A DNA stretch of 64,000 nucleotides, from assembly GCA_964560085.1 (NCBI GenBank), contig CAZLKF010000003.1, positions 1 through 64,000 of the forward strand, given 5' to 3'. This stretch comes from RUG11241 sp964560085. Lineage in GTDB: Bacteria > Bacillota_I > Bacilli_A > RF39 > UBA660. A program made the translations under genes and the position numbers. The notes under the pieces were generated by a model, which was given only the letters and a program-made list of their open reading frames with translations, was not told the DNA's origin and ran no database searches. Shown here in pieces: positions 34,601-41,945 of this stretch (positions within the stretch are counted from its first letter, which is position 1; every line of letters begins with the position of its first letter).

Positions 34601-36208
34601 TGTATATGATTTTTCGCTTACATATACTTCGTTTGATTCAACCTTATAAACATGAACATTGTAGTAGCTTATTCCACTTCCATTCGTATCACTTGCACTC
34701 ACAACGACTGATTGATTGCTGTTATAAATTCCACCTGTCAAACTATATGATATTGTTGGTGGAGTTGTATCATATCTGATATTAAATACAGTTGAAACAG
34801 CGGATATATTCCCAGCATTATCTATTGCTCTAAAGTAACGATAATCATTCCTATCATATAATCCCCATGGTTCTGTTCCACTCCATGTTGTACCAGTTTT
34901 AGTTAATGGTGATACACTGAAATCAAAGGTTATCCAACTTGTTGAATCTGCTGATGCAGCATATTGTATTACAGATATACCACTACTAGCATCACTTGAT
35001 GATACTGCTGTATTAACTTGCTTATTTGCCCAACTTCCACTTATATATGACCCAGAGCTATCGGCAAAAATAGCATTATATGTAGGTGCGCTTGGTGATG
35101 TTGTATCTATCTTTATATATTTCGGAGTTGACCAATCTGATACATTTCCTGCTCTATCTACTGCTCTTATACAAAAAATGTAGTTTGCTCCATCTTCATA
35201 TATGTCTGACCAGTCAACAGTCAAGTCTCCTTGATCTGTATCATCACAATATGATAAGTCATATCTAATGATTCCACTTCCATTATTATCATCTGTTGTA
35301 AAACCACCCCACCATATCCTATAATTTCGCCATACATTTTCTGAGCCATCTATTACTGACATATCACTTGCTCTTTTTGTTACAGTCGTCGGTACACTTG
35401 GAGCCTCATTATCAATAATTACTTGTTCATTAGCTGTTAAACTATTCCAATTTAAATTATTGTCCTTAATAGCATTTTCATTTAAAGATAACGTAATATT
35501 TCCGTTCCCTGTTTTTCCTAACAATGATACTGTATATCTATACCCTGTTTTACTTCCGCTTGTTATACTTGTCTTTGTTACTCCACTTATACTTGCTAAT
35601 GAATTATTAGATACAATAAATGAACTTGACGTCAATTCTGTATTTGTTATTCCATTTTCATCTAAACAATCTATTGTGTAAGTGGTAGTTGACCCACTTT
35701 TTAAATATCCATTAGTAGAATTTACTTCTCCCCAAGTACATACTGGACATGCCAAATCAAAATTAACTGTTTTTGTATGACTACTTCTATATGGACTATT
35801 CGGTGTTACTGTTATTGTTAGTGAACTTGTATTGGTTGTGCCACTTACAATTATTGTGTGTGTTTTACTACCATTTCCTGACAATGTATATGTTGTAGCT
35901 TGAGCTCCATCAATTGTATAGTTTAAACTATTATTGCTAAATGTTATAGTATATCCGACATTATATGTGTTAGTATTTCCAATGGTTAAAAGAATTGTGG
36001 CATTTCTATTACACAATCCATACATTTCTTTATCTGTTGATAGTGTTAAATTATTATAAGATGAGGTTGTAAGATTGGTTGTTGCTGATTTGCTGGATTG
36101 AAAATAAGCATTAGCTTTTTGCACACTAAAAAAACTAATACTGATAAGTATTAGAAAACAAACAAATGTTGTAATTAATTTGCTCTGATTTCTATAATGT
36201 TCAGACAT
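31637..36208 (-). CDS. Giant secreted protein with tandem Ig-like repeats and Cys-rich tail
   Basis: 1523 aa. A signal peptide (hydrophobic residues about 12-28, cleavage after KANA) leads to Ig-like domains of bacterial surface type. About residues 490-790 are three ~100-aa repeats with SYN(L/V)AGGTYN, DGTWVVYTQAFD and YGWYYQ(T/V)Y; about 790-990 are two repeats with SNIRL, IITNG(S/A)W and QTVWWGDFYATD. About 1060-1335 is a DUF6273-like domain (RIIGIEYDGRIKIVHSS, IRTYLNETYYNTL, GSGTASDPYILS). The last ~110 residues hold about 14 cysteines. There is no LPXTG signal and no C-terminal membrane helix, so attachment is unexplained. An adhesin-like role is a guess. Confidence 0.75.
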   Translation of the reverse strand: MSEHYRNQSKLITTFVCFLILISISFFSVQKANAYFQSSKSATTNLTTSSYNNLTLSTDKEMYGLCNRNATILLTIGNTNTYNVGYTITFSNNSLNYTIDGAQATTYTLSGNGSKTHTIIVSGTTNTSSLTITVTPNSPYRSSHTKTVNFDLACPVCTWGEVNSTNGYLKSGSTTTYTIDCLDENGITNTELTSSSFIVSNNSLASISGVTKTSITSGSKTGYRYTVSLLGKTGNGNITLSLNENAIKDNNLNWNSLTANEQVIIDNEAPSVPTTVTKRASDMSVIDGSENVWRNYRIWWGGFTTDDNNGSGIIRYDLSYCDDTDQGDLTVDWSDIYEDGANYIFCIRAVDRAGNVSDWSTPKYIKIDTTSPSAPTYNAIFADSSGSYISGSWANKQVNTAVSSSDASSGISVIQYAASADSTSWITFDFSVSPLTKTGTTWSGTEPWGLYDRNDYRYFRAIDNAGNISAVSTVFNIRYDTTPPTISYSLTGGIYNSNQSVVVSASDTNGSGISYYNVHVYKVESNEVYVSEKSYTGITSPTYTVNLDSPGMWRIYAQAYDNAGNLQNQSPNNGYGWMLYEYIIDQTLPIVSYNLAGGTYNATQSVIVTASDANYNGMMVHVYKNGSKETGKSTDGTTAASYSVNLDSDGTWVVYTQAFDVAGNKQSQNPENEYGWYYQTYLIDTTAPTISYNVAGGTYNTAKTVTVTPSDTNYSGMMVHVAKDGSFIGTKSTDGTTATSYSVNLDSDGTWVVYTQAFDMAGNKHTQGPDNGYGWYYQVYIIDTIAPSVPTSNIRLESSAGTIITNGSWTNQTVWWGDFYATDIGGSGVQKYQYSYNCTGNVSADLWSEYFYSENTNYQFCIRAVDNASNASGWSSPYYILVDKSAPNPPTSNIRIGSSTGSIITNGAWSNQTVWWGDFYATDTGGSGIKQYELSPGCSGTANQIAMSSGYTYATNQNQDWCIIAIDNAGNSSSWSIPYYIRVDKTGPTITIPENPFYIQKDSITNLTSYVTITDGLSGPTGVTSNYGTATNLGVGTYSVIYTAADVAGNSTVETATMIVYDKFLCDGYVTTSGNGNGLYRDPIDETRCIYRGANPNNYVRFNGTYSGNSSSGGTLYRIIGIEYDGRIKIVHSSTIGNMAWHSTSSSLNYNTSTIRTYLNETYYNTLNDQAKGQIQSTKFYIGQMSYYNTTSYNITQTVTAEKTTLENNNSYVGLMNVYDFLLGSTNCSGATTWEQIATKTSGQFTCDINNWLVYPTSGGAETWFITKYSDTRIRRWLAVGCTTSNCESTNAGSIQYAASTTAKQIRPVTYLREEVIIIGGSGTASDPYILSPSKFISATSSTTCTVTTPAGYDTSKVLTIVPSQTSGIAYSWDGINYSSTMTKTIETSGNYKGYIKDATGKTNNCSINIVSRTEYQHQTCSQCKTCNYCTSSGFHYCQNHCYGEPVLPLYTKTNCEIDEGAWNSCNSKCYTWASGYSSGASCGYCGCNSWSTGDNTWYSSSCGTSNYSNCKNKATRTTYGQG
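33428..34440. repeat. DNA-level tandem repeats inside the giant gene
   Basis: Two pairs of ~300-bp units: the segment around 33440-33540 recurs near 33740-33840 with a run of more than 30 identical bases (both contain GAAGTCTCCCCACCATACTG), and 33888-34170 recurs at about 34188-34470 with high identity. Conservation beyond amino-acid need suggests recent duplication or gene conversion and may cause length variation. Confidence 0.8.
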
Positions 36209-36287
36209 ACTATCAACCTATCTTAGACAATATAATTATAGCATTTTTATTTAGAAATCTCAACAATTATTGCAAGCAAATAAAAGA

Positions 36288-36308
36288 AACTCTATTAAAA
36301 ATAGAGTT
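36288..36308 (-). terminator. Terminator after nrdG
   Basis: AACTCTAT/ATAGAGTT hairpin followed by a U-rich but interrupted run on the minus strand. Confidence 0.68.
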
Positions 36309-36313
36309 CTTGT

Positions 36314-36868
36314 TTAAATATAAATATTTTGATTTTTTTTATTCGAAATTTTTTTATCATCGTATTTAGTAATAGTTATTACTTCATTCTTGTCTAAACT
36401 TTTTTTGACATCAATTATTCGTTGATTAGTTGAACCTCTAAACATAACATTTAAACTTTTTTTATTTAGTACAAATGGTCCATCAATTAAAACATCAATA
36501 TTATTTAGAAATTCTAAATATTCAGATTTTTGATTCGCCAATTCTAATAATTGTTCATATGTATAACCTGTATAGCACCAAATATTTAAACCTTTTTTTC
36601 TAGCATATTCGGCTATTTCATTGCAAGCAATTGGTTGTTCCATTGGATCACCACCAGAAAATGTTATACCATCTTGACTAGTTAGTTCATCTATTTGTCT
36701 TTTTATATCATCAATATCAAACAAGTAACCATCATCAAAAGAATGAGTTTCTGGATTATGGCAAGCTTTGCAATTATGTTTGCATCCTTGAGTCCAAATA
36801 ACCGTTCTAATTCCAGCCCCATCAACTATACTATCAGGTTGTAAATTAGAAGCTAATCTAATTTTCAT
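36314..36868 (-). CDS. nrdG: Anaerobic ribonucleotide reductase activating protein
   Basis: 184 aa radical-SAM enzyme that installs the glycyl radical on class III ribonucleotide reductase. The CxxxCxxC cluster motif is CKHNCKAC near residue 30, with the GGDPMEQP motif and WCYTGYTYEQLL following, all typical of NrdG. Its ATG overlaps the stop of the 54-aa glycyl-radical ORF (ATGA), so substrate and activase are translationally coupled. Confidence 0.95.
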   Translation of the reverse strand: MKIRLASNLQPDSIVDGAGIRTVIWTQGCKHNCKACHNPETHSFDDGYLFDIDDIKRQIDELTSQDGITFSGGDPMEQPIACNEIAEYARKKGLNIWCYTGYTYEQLLELANQKSEYLEFLNNIDVLIDGPFVLNKKSLNVMFRGSTNQRIIDVKKSLDKNEVITITKYDDKKISNKKNQNIYI

Positions 36869-37029
36869 AATGAATGTTTAACGCGATCTTTCACTTCAGC
36901 ACGTTTAGCATTATTGAAGCGATCAACAGTACCAACTAAATAGCCAGTTATTCTTCTAATTCTTTCAAAGCCGACTCCTTCACCAACTTTTTTTGGTTCT
37001 TTTACAACTTTTTCTTCTATTTTTTCCAT
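36865..37029 (-). CDS. Separate glycyl-radical domain of class III ribonucleotide reductase
   Basis: 54 aa. After a Glu/Lys-rich start, residues 21-52 read FERIRRITGYLVGTVDRFNN then AKRAEVKDRVKH, which is the glycyl-radical end normally fused to the C-terminus of NrdD (R-(V/I)-(C/T)-G-Y-L followed by F-N-x-x-K-x-x-E-x-x-x-R-V-K-H). The radical residue would be Gly29. The ORF has its own AGGAGA five bases before ATG and lies in the same frame as nrdD, separated from it by one TAA and 12 nt. It overlaps nrdG by 4 nt. Either a natural two-chain enzyme or a readthrough product is possible. Confidence 0.88.
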   Translation of the reverse strand: MEKIEEKVVKEPKKVGEGVGFERIRRITGYLVGTVDRFNNAKRAEVKDRVKHSL

Positions 37030-37041
37030 ATTTTCTCCTAT

Positions 37042-39339
37042 TTAATTCCTTTCAATAGCAATGCCTTCGCCTTCACGACGACCGCAACCTGGGCACACAT
37101 CTCCAATAATTCCGACATATCCACAAACAGGATCTCGATCTACTGGATGATTAATGGCTCCATAACCAATTCCCTCTTCTTTCATGATGCGAACTATTTT
37201 TTCAAAAGCCTCAATATTATTAGTCGTATCTCCATCTAATTCGATGTAAGTAATATGGCCAGCATTAGTTAATGCATGATATGGAGCTTCTAAATGAATT
37301 TTATCCTTAATTGAGATATTGTAATAAACTGGAACATGGAATGAGTTTGTATAATATTCGCGATCTGTTACGCCTTTAATTTTTCCATAAATTGCACGAT
37401 CTATTTTAACAAATCTTCCTGATAGTCCTTCAGCTGGTGTTGCAATGACCGTGAAATTAAGACGATATTTTTCAGAGTATTCATCAGCTTTTTTACGAAT
37501 AAATTCAATAATCTCTAAACCTAATTTCTGAGATTCGGCACTTTCTCCATGATGTTTGCCAGTTAAGGCTTTTAAGCATTCAGCCAAGCCAATGAATCCA
37601 AAGACCAATGTTCCATGTCTTAAAACTTTTCTTAAACGATCAGTTGGTTTTAATTTTTCAGAATCAATCCAAACTCCTTGACCAAGTAAGAACGGAAAAT
37701 TATAAACTCTTTTATTGCATTGAATTTCAAAGCGTTCTAGTAATTGATCTTTAACAAGTTCAACAAGTTCGCCCAAATCCTCATAAAAGCCTTTCATATC
37801 AGCTTTTTCATCACCACCAACAATTCCATGTTTAATTCCTAAACGTGGCAAATTGATTGATGTAAATGACAAATTTCCACGACCTGGTGTTATCTCTTGA
37901 TTTGGGTCACTAGCATTAGCTAATACTCTTGTACGACAACCCATATAACCTACTTCTGTACTATAATCACCTGGTTTATAATATTTTAGATTATAAGGTG
38001 CATCAATAAATGAAAAGTTTGGAAATAAACGTTTAGCCGATACTTCACAAGAAAGGTGGAATAAATCATAATTTGGATCAGTTGGATTATAGTTAACTCC
38101 CTCTTTTACTTTAAAAATTGAAATTGGAAATATTGGTGTTTCACCATGACCTAAACCAGCATCAGCTGCTTTCAAGTAATTTTTTATAACCATTCTACCT
38201 TCAGGAGATATATCAGTTCCAAAATTAATAGAACTAAATGGTACTTGTGCTCCTGCTCTTGAATGCATCGTATTTAAATTATGAATAAACGCTTCCATAG
38301 CTTGAAAAGTAATACGATCGGTTTTTTGAATTGCTTTATCATAGGCTTTAGTGAAAATACGTCTAACTTCATCTGATTCTTTAAAATATGGTTCAAAAAT
38401 ATCAATATCAACTGTAATACTATTTAATTTATCAATATCTTTAACTATTTTTTCAAAATTAAGAAATTTTACAAAGTCTGTAACATCTAAAATATCATAT
38501 AATGTTTGTTTAAATTGTTTTTTAAATGTTTTTAAAACACCTGGTGCTAGATAGAAATCAAAAGCTGGAATACTTTGTCCTCCATGTTGATCATTTTGAT
38601 TTGATTGGATAGCAATTGCAGCTAAAGCTGAATAAGACATAATATCATTAGGTTCACGAAGATGACCATGACCAGTTGAAAAACCATTTTTAAACAATTT
38701 ATTTAAATCAATTTGTGTACATGTCGTTGTTCCCATTGGTAAGAAATCCATGTCATGAATATGAATATCTCCATTATCATGAGCTTCAGCAAATTTCTTC
38801 TTCATCAAATATGATTTAGCAAATTCTCTTGATATTGTACTGCCATATTGAAGCATTGTTCCCATAGCTGTATCACCATCGACATTAGCATTTTCTCTTT
38901 TTGCATCTTCTTCATGAGCTGATTTTAAACCCAAGTTTTCAAAGGCCTTTAGCAAGCGATGACGTTTTTTTTCATCGAATCCTAAGAATGCCTCACGAGA
39001 TAATGATCTTCTTTCACGATACTCTGAAAATGACTTATATACGTCTTCATATTTGTCTTTTTGTAATTGATCTTCAATCATATCTTGAATATCTTCAATC
39101 TTTATTTTATCAGCATCTTTATATTCTTTAATGATGCGTTTAATTACGCCTACATATACTTTATTAACATCTTTTTCAGTATATTTCAAAATAGTAGCTG
39201 CTTCGTTTTCATCATATACTTTAACGCTTTCAAAACCCTTTTGAATAGCTAACGCTATTTTAGTTCCGTTAAATTCGACTTTGCGCCCATCCCTTTTAAC
39301 AACTTTTAAGTTAATTAGTTCATCTTCTAGTCCTATCAC
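37042..39339 (-). CDS. nrdD: Anaerobic ribonucleoside-triphosphate reductase NrdD, catalytic chain lacking the glycyl-radical tail
   Basis: 765 aa. Reduces NTPs to dNTPs without oxygen. An N-terminal ATP-cone (about 8-100; VVKRDGRKVEFNGTKIALAIQKGFE) controls activity; the barrel contains the thiyl cysteine in VGYMGCRTRVLAN (about residue 465) and NLSFTSINLPRLG. The C-terminus is the zinc-ribbon CGYVGIIGDVCPGCGRREGEG, after which the protein stops at IERN; the RxTGYL glycyl-radical segment expected next is in the following ORF. The start is GTG behind AAGGAGGT. Promoter TTGCTT-17-TATGAT at 39408-39380. Confidence 0.94.
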   Translation of the reverse strand: MIGLEDELINLKVVKRDGRKVEFNGTKIALAIQKGFESVKVYDENEAATILKYTEKDVNKVYVGVIKRIIKEYKDADKIKIEDIQDMIEDQLQKDKYEDVYKSFSEYRERRSLSREAFLGFDEKKRHRLLKAFENLGLKSAHEEDAKRENANVDGDTAMGTMLQYGSTISREFAKSYLMKKKFAEAHDNGDIHIHDMDFLPMGTTTCTQIDLNKLFKNGFSTGHGHLREPNDIMSYSALAAIAIQSNQNDQHGGQSIPAFDFYLAPGVLKTFKKQFKQTLYDILDVTDFVKFLNFEKIVKDIDKLNSITVDIDIFEPYFKESDEVRRIFTKAYDKAIQKTDRITFQAMEAFIHNLNTMHSRAGAQVPFSSINFGTDISPEGRMVIKNYLKAADAGLGHGETPIFPISIFKVKEGVNYNPTDPNYDLFHLSCEVSAKRLFPNFSFIDAPYNLKYYKPGDYSTEVGYMGCRTRVLANASDPNQEITPGRGNLSFTSINLPRLGIKHGIVGGDEKADMKGFYEDLGELVELVKDQLLERFEIQCNKRVYNFPFLLGQGVWIDSEKLKPTDRLRKVLRHGTLVFGFIGLAECLKALTGKHHGESAESQKLGLEIIEFIRKKADEYSEKYRLNFTVIATPAEGLSGRFVKIDRAIYGKIKGVTDREYYTNSFHVPVYYNISIKDKIHLEAPYHALTNAGHITYIELDGDTTNNIEAFEKIVRIMKEEGIGYGAINHPVDRDPVCGYVGIIGDVCPGCGRREGEGIAIERN

Positions 39340-39379
39340 TTTTTCTACCTCCTTATAATCAACTTATTTTTACATCTTC

Positions 39380-39408
39380 ATCATAGCACTTGCAAAAGGC
39401 AAAAGCAA
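39380..39408 (-). promoter_or_regulatory. Promoter of nrdD operon
   Basis: Minus strand TTGCTT (39408-39403), 17-nt spacer, TATGAT (39385-39380) preceded by TG one base away (TGC-TATGAT, extended -10). Confidence 0.68.
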
Positions 39409-39483
39409 TATTTTTTTTGAAGAAAAAAATGATTTATCAATAAAATTACTTTTTAATATTTTTTTATTTTTTTATTTTTTTGT

Positions 39484-39503
39484 AAAATGTAAATTTACAT
39501 TTT
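39484..39503. promoter_or_regulatory. Palindromic putative operator upstream of nrdD
   Basis: AAAATGTAAATTTACATTTT, a perfect 20-bp palindrome about 80 bp upstream of the nrdD -35. It may bind a dimeric regulator; no known box is matched with confidence. Confidence 0.4.
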
Positions 39504-39579
39504 TTGTTGCTTTTTCAACATTTTATTGTTACAATCGTTTTAAAATTTTTTTTGATTTTTTTAAAAAATGTAAAAATTA

Positions 39580-39610
39580 AAAAAACCAAAAATTTTATTT
39601 TTTGGTTTTT
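39580..39610 (-). terminator. Terminator after pilin-like gene
   Basis: Hairpin with arms around AAAAACCAAAAA and TTTTTGGTTTTT followed by more T on the minus strand, overlapping the stop codon at 39610. Confidence 0.72.
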
Positions 39611-40596
39611 TATTCAATAACAAAGTAATTATAACTAGTGTCTGATGTTGGGGAATTATAATCACCCGTAAAGTATCTGATTCGAAACTTGTCATCGACA
39701 TTTACAGGCATATCAATATATGATCCATTTTCTTTACAAGCATCATGTTCACAATTGTAATAATAGCTATCTTCTATTTTCTTAAATTCAATAATTTTAT
39801 AATCATTTTCATCGAACAAAGCATAATTCAACAACGTGTCATCCCTTAGTAGTGAAGTCCCGTTCATTCTATAAGCATGCGCATGATTTTTATAATTATA
39901 ATTCAATAATGCAGTTTGAGGTACTGAAAAATAAGTGACATCGGCTTTTACATAGTTATCGTATTTTATAATAATAAGAGTTCTTGTACTTTCTTTAGAA
40001 ATAATATTATTACTATCAACAACATAATATTTTACAAAAAATAAATTTTCTTTGTTAGAAACAAGATATGATGTTACAATTTCTAAACCCTTACCATCTT
40101 CCCTTACAATGTAATTGCCATTAGAATCTTTCGCATAGTAAGTGTATTTAATAATATCTACTTTTTCATTACGATAATCATCAATTCCATAAATTGTATC
40201 AACGGCGAATTCTAAAACTTCATTTTGATTTGAGTCATAAATCTTATAATTAATTAAATTAGAAATATCAGTTTCTGTTTTTGAACACAATGATCCTTCT
40301 AATTCTTCCCCTGTATTGTTGCCATTTAAGCAACCAGAAATCTTTGATTTTAAATTATATTGCATAAATTCTTCTTCATAAATACGAACGTATAAAGTAT
40401 CACTTGATATTTGAACTCGAGCACCATAAGTTTCAGCTGAATCATTTAAATTTTCTTTTACTTCTTTTTTATATTTATCTAAAACCAAACGTCTATTTGC
40501 TAACAATAAAAGCATAGCAACGATAATCGATAAGAACAAAACTAAAACGGCATATAATATACTTGTTATTGCAAAACCTTTATTGTTCAGTTTCAT
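39610..40596 (-). CDS. Pilin-like membrane-anchored protein of unknown function
   Basis: 328 aa from ATG 40596 behind AGGTGAT; GTG 40605 overlaps that site. The N-terminus LNNKGFAITSILYAVLVLFL resembles a type III/IV prepilin leader (K-G-F then a hydrophobic helix to about residue 38) but lacks Glu5. The remaining ~280 residues are extracellular, rich in N, Y and D, with cysteine pairs (SGCLNG...GSLCS; YNCEHDACKEN). I recognise no enzyme domain. No pilus assembly genes are in the window. It precedes, on the same strand, nothing functionally obvious; the upstream neighbour is a deacetylase. Confidence 0.6.
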   Translation of the reverse strand: MKLNNKGFAITSILYAVLVLFLSIIVAMLLLLANRRLVLDKYKKEVKENLNDSAETYGARVQISSDTLYVRIYEEEFMQYNLKSKISGCLNGNNTGEELEGSLCSKTETDISNLINYKIYDSNQNEVLEFAVDTIYGIDDYRNEKVDIIKYTYYAKDSNGNYIVREDGKGLEIVTSYLVSNKENLFFVKYYVVDSNNIISKESTRTLIIIKYDNYVKADVTYFSVPQTALLNYNYKNHAHAYRMNGTSLLRDDTLLNYALFDENDYKIIEFKKIEDSYYYNCEHDACKENGSYIDMPVNVDDKFRIRYFTGDYNSPTSDTSYNYFVIE

Positions 40597-40645
40597 GATT
40601 ATCACCTATTATAAGTATATAATTAAATATTAAAAATAACAAGTA

Positions 40646-41878
40646 TTAGTATGAAATGATTTGTAATTTTGTAGAGTTAACTTTAGTAACATTATCTTTC
40701 TTGACGACAACTGTTTTAGCATTGCCATCGGAAATATATCTGTTTTTTTCAAGTGCTTTAAAGTTATATTCGATGTCAAAATCTTTACCGTTATTATCAT
40801 ATGCGCGAATTCTTTTAATGAATGTTTTATTAAATGATGTGCTAAAAGGTGAATAATCACTTTCATAACCAACTTGAAGAGTCGAAATAGTTTCATAAGC
40901 ATTTTCATCATATGTGCCTGATATTATATGTTTAAAGTTCGCATGTTTCGTATTATATGGTGTGCCAAACGGCAAGGCAATGATATTGACATATTGACCA
41001 TCTGTTTTTTCATTTAATAGTTTATACATTGAACCGACTTCTTTAATAGTGGCTGATTCACTTATATTACTTAAATTTGCATGCCCATATGTGTGATTAC
41101 CAATATCATAATTATTTTTTAAAAGCCAAGCAATTATTTTATCATTATATTCTTTTTGATGAAACAATGTTCCATTTATAAAAAATGTGGCTGTTACATT
41201 ATAATCTGGATATTTTTTCTTAAAACTTTCAAGAATTCCAATTGCACTATTTTCATCAATTATAATGTTACCATTACTATCAAGACCAGTTACTTTGATT
41301 GTACTTGCTAATCCATCATCAAATGTTATAACAATTGGACTTTTGCCAAGTTCTGTATCTATGACTCCATTGACATAATCTTTAAGTTTGACCATACGAT
41401 AATTATTTTTATAATAGAATTCTAAATCGCTTCTAAATGCTTCAGCAGTTCTCTGATAACCATCTTTATCAACATTGCCGCCAATGTATGGTGTTTCATC
41501 ATTGGTTTTATTATGAATTCCATGATACATCATAACGGGAATACGACCTAATTCATTCACATTATTGTCACTATACAATTGATAATCTATTCCTTTTGAT
41601 AAAACGACATTAATTGTTTGATTATTCTTTAATTTTTCGTTTGTTTTTAAACTTTGACTAATAATTTTATCTTTTGTTATTTCTAAATTATACTCATATT
41701 TAATATCTAATTTGCATTGATTAATTTCACAAAAATTCTGAATTTCATTTAAACTTTTATTTTGAAAATCGAGCATTAAAATATCTTCCTTACTAAAGAT
41801 AACTACTAGTAAAATCACAATTATAACAATTAAAGCAATTAAAATATATGCACTTTTTTTTAATCTTCTTCTTTTCAT
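40646..41878 (-). CDS. Polysaccharide deacetylase with PASTA-like domain
   Basis: 410 aa from ATG 41878 behind AGGTGG; the longer frame (41908) needs a TTG with no ribosome site. A membrane helix (about 10-28), then a PASTA-like segment (about 35-95; FQNKSLNEIQNFCEINQCKLDIKY and SQSLKTNEKLKNNQTINVVLSKG), then the NodB/CE4 domain: IPVMMYHGI, PIVITFDDGLAST, ATFFINGT, the metal motif IGNHTYGHANL and ALPFGTPY. Likely extracellular deacetylation of peptidoglycan or glycan. The catalytic Asp pair and HTYGH are intact. TATACT lies close upstream. Confidence 0.9.
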   Translation of the reverse strand: MKRRRLKKSAYILIALIVIIVILLVVIFSKEDILMLDFQNKSLNEIQNFCEINQCKLDIKYEYNLEITKDKIISQSLKTNEKLKNNQTINVVLSKGIDYQLYSDNNVNELGRIPVMMYHGIHNKTNDETPYIGGNVDKDGYQRTAEAFRSDLEFYYKNNYRMVKLKDYVNGVIDTELGKSPIVITFDDGLASTIKVTGLDSNGNIIIDENSAIGILESFKKKYPDYNVTATFFINGTLFHQKEYNDKIIAWLLKNNYDIGNHTYGHANLSNISESATIKEVGSMYKLLNEKTDGQYVNIIALPFGTPYNTKHANFKHIISGTYDENAYETISTLQVGYESDYSPFSTSFNKTFIKRIRAYDNNGKDFDIEYNFKALEKNRYISDGNAKTVVVKKDNVTKVNSTKLQIISY

Positions 41879-41928
41879 ATTTCCACCTACTATAATAGTA
41901 TAACACAAAGAAAATTTTATATAAAAAA

Positions 41929-41945
41929 AAGAGAAATTTTCTCTT
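41929..41945 (-). terminator. Terminator after valS
   Basis: Hairpin AAGAGAA/TTCTCTT with the inner A-T bases as loop, followed by eight U on the minus strand. Confidence 0.8.

Larger units (their letters stand above)
39340..39579. other. nrdD upstream region
   Basis: About 240 bp without a coding frame, extremely A/T-rich. It contains the nrdD promoter, a perfect 20-bp palindrome at 39484-39503 and a long stretch of oligo-T tracts (39411-39480). No NrdR-box consensus is seen. Confidence 0.6.

Noticed and set aside
37021..37044. nrdD interruption considered as a selenocysteine or simple frameshift
   Set aside because: The codon is TAA, not UGA, the two ORFs are in the same frame, and a proper ribosome site lies between them.
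40630..40911. 93-codon minus-strand frame
   Set aside because: It is an alternate frame within the 3' part of the deacetylase gene, which has the clear domain motifs.
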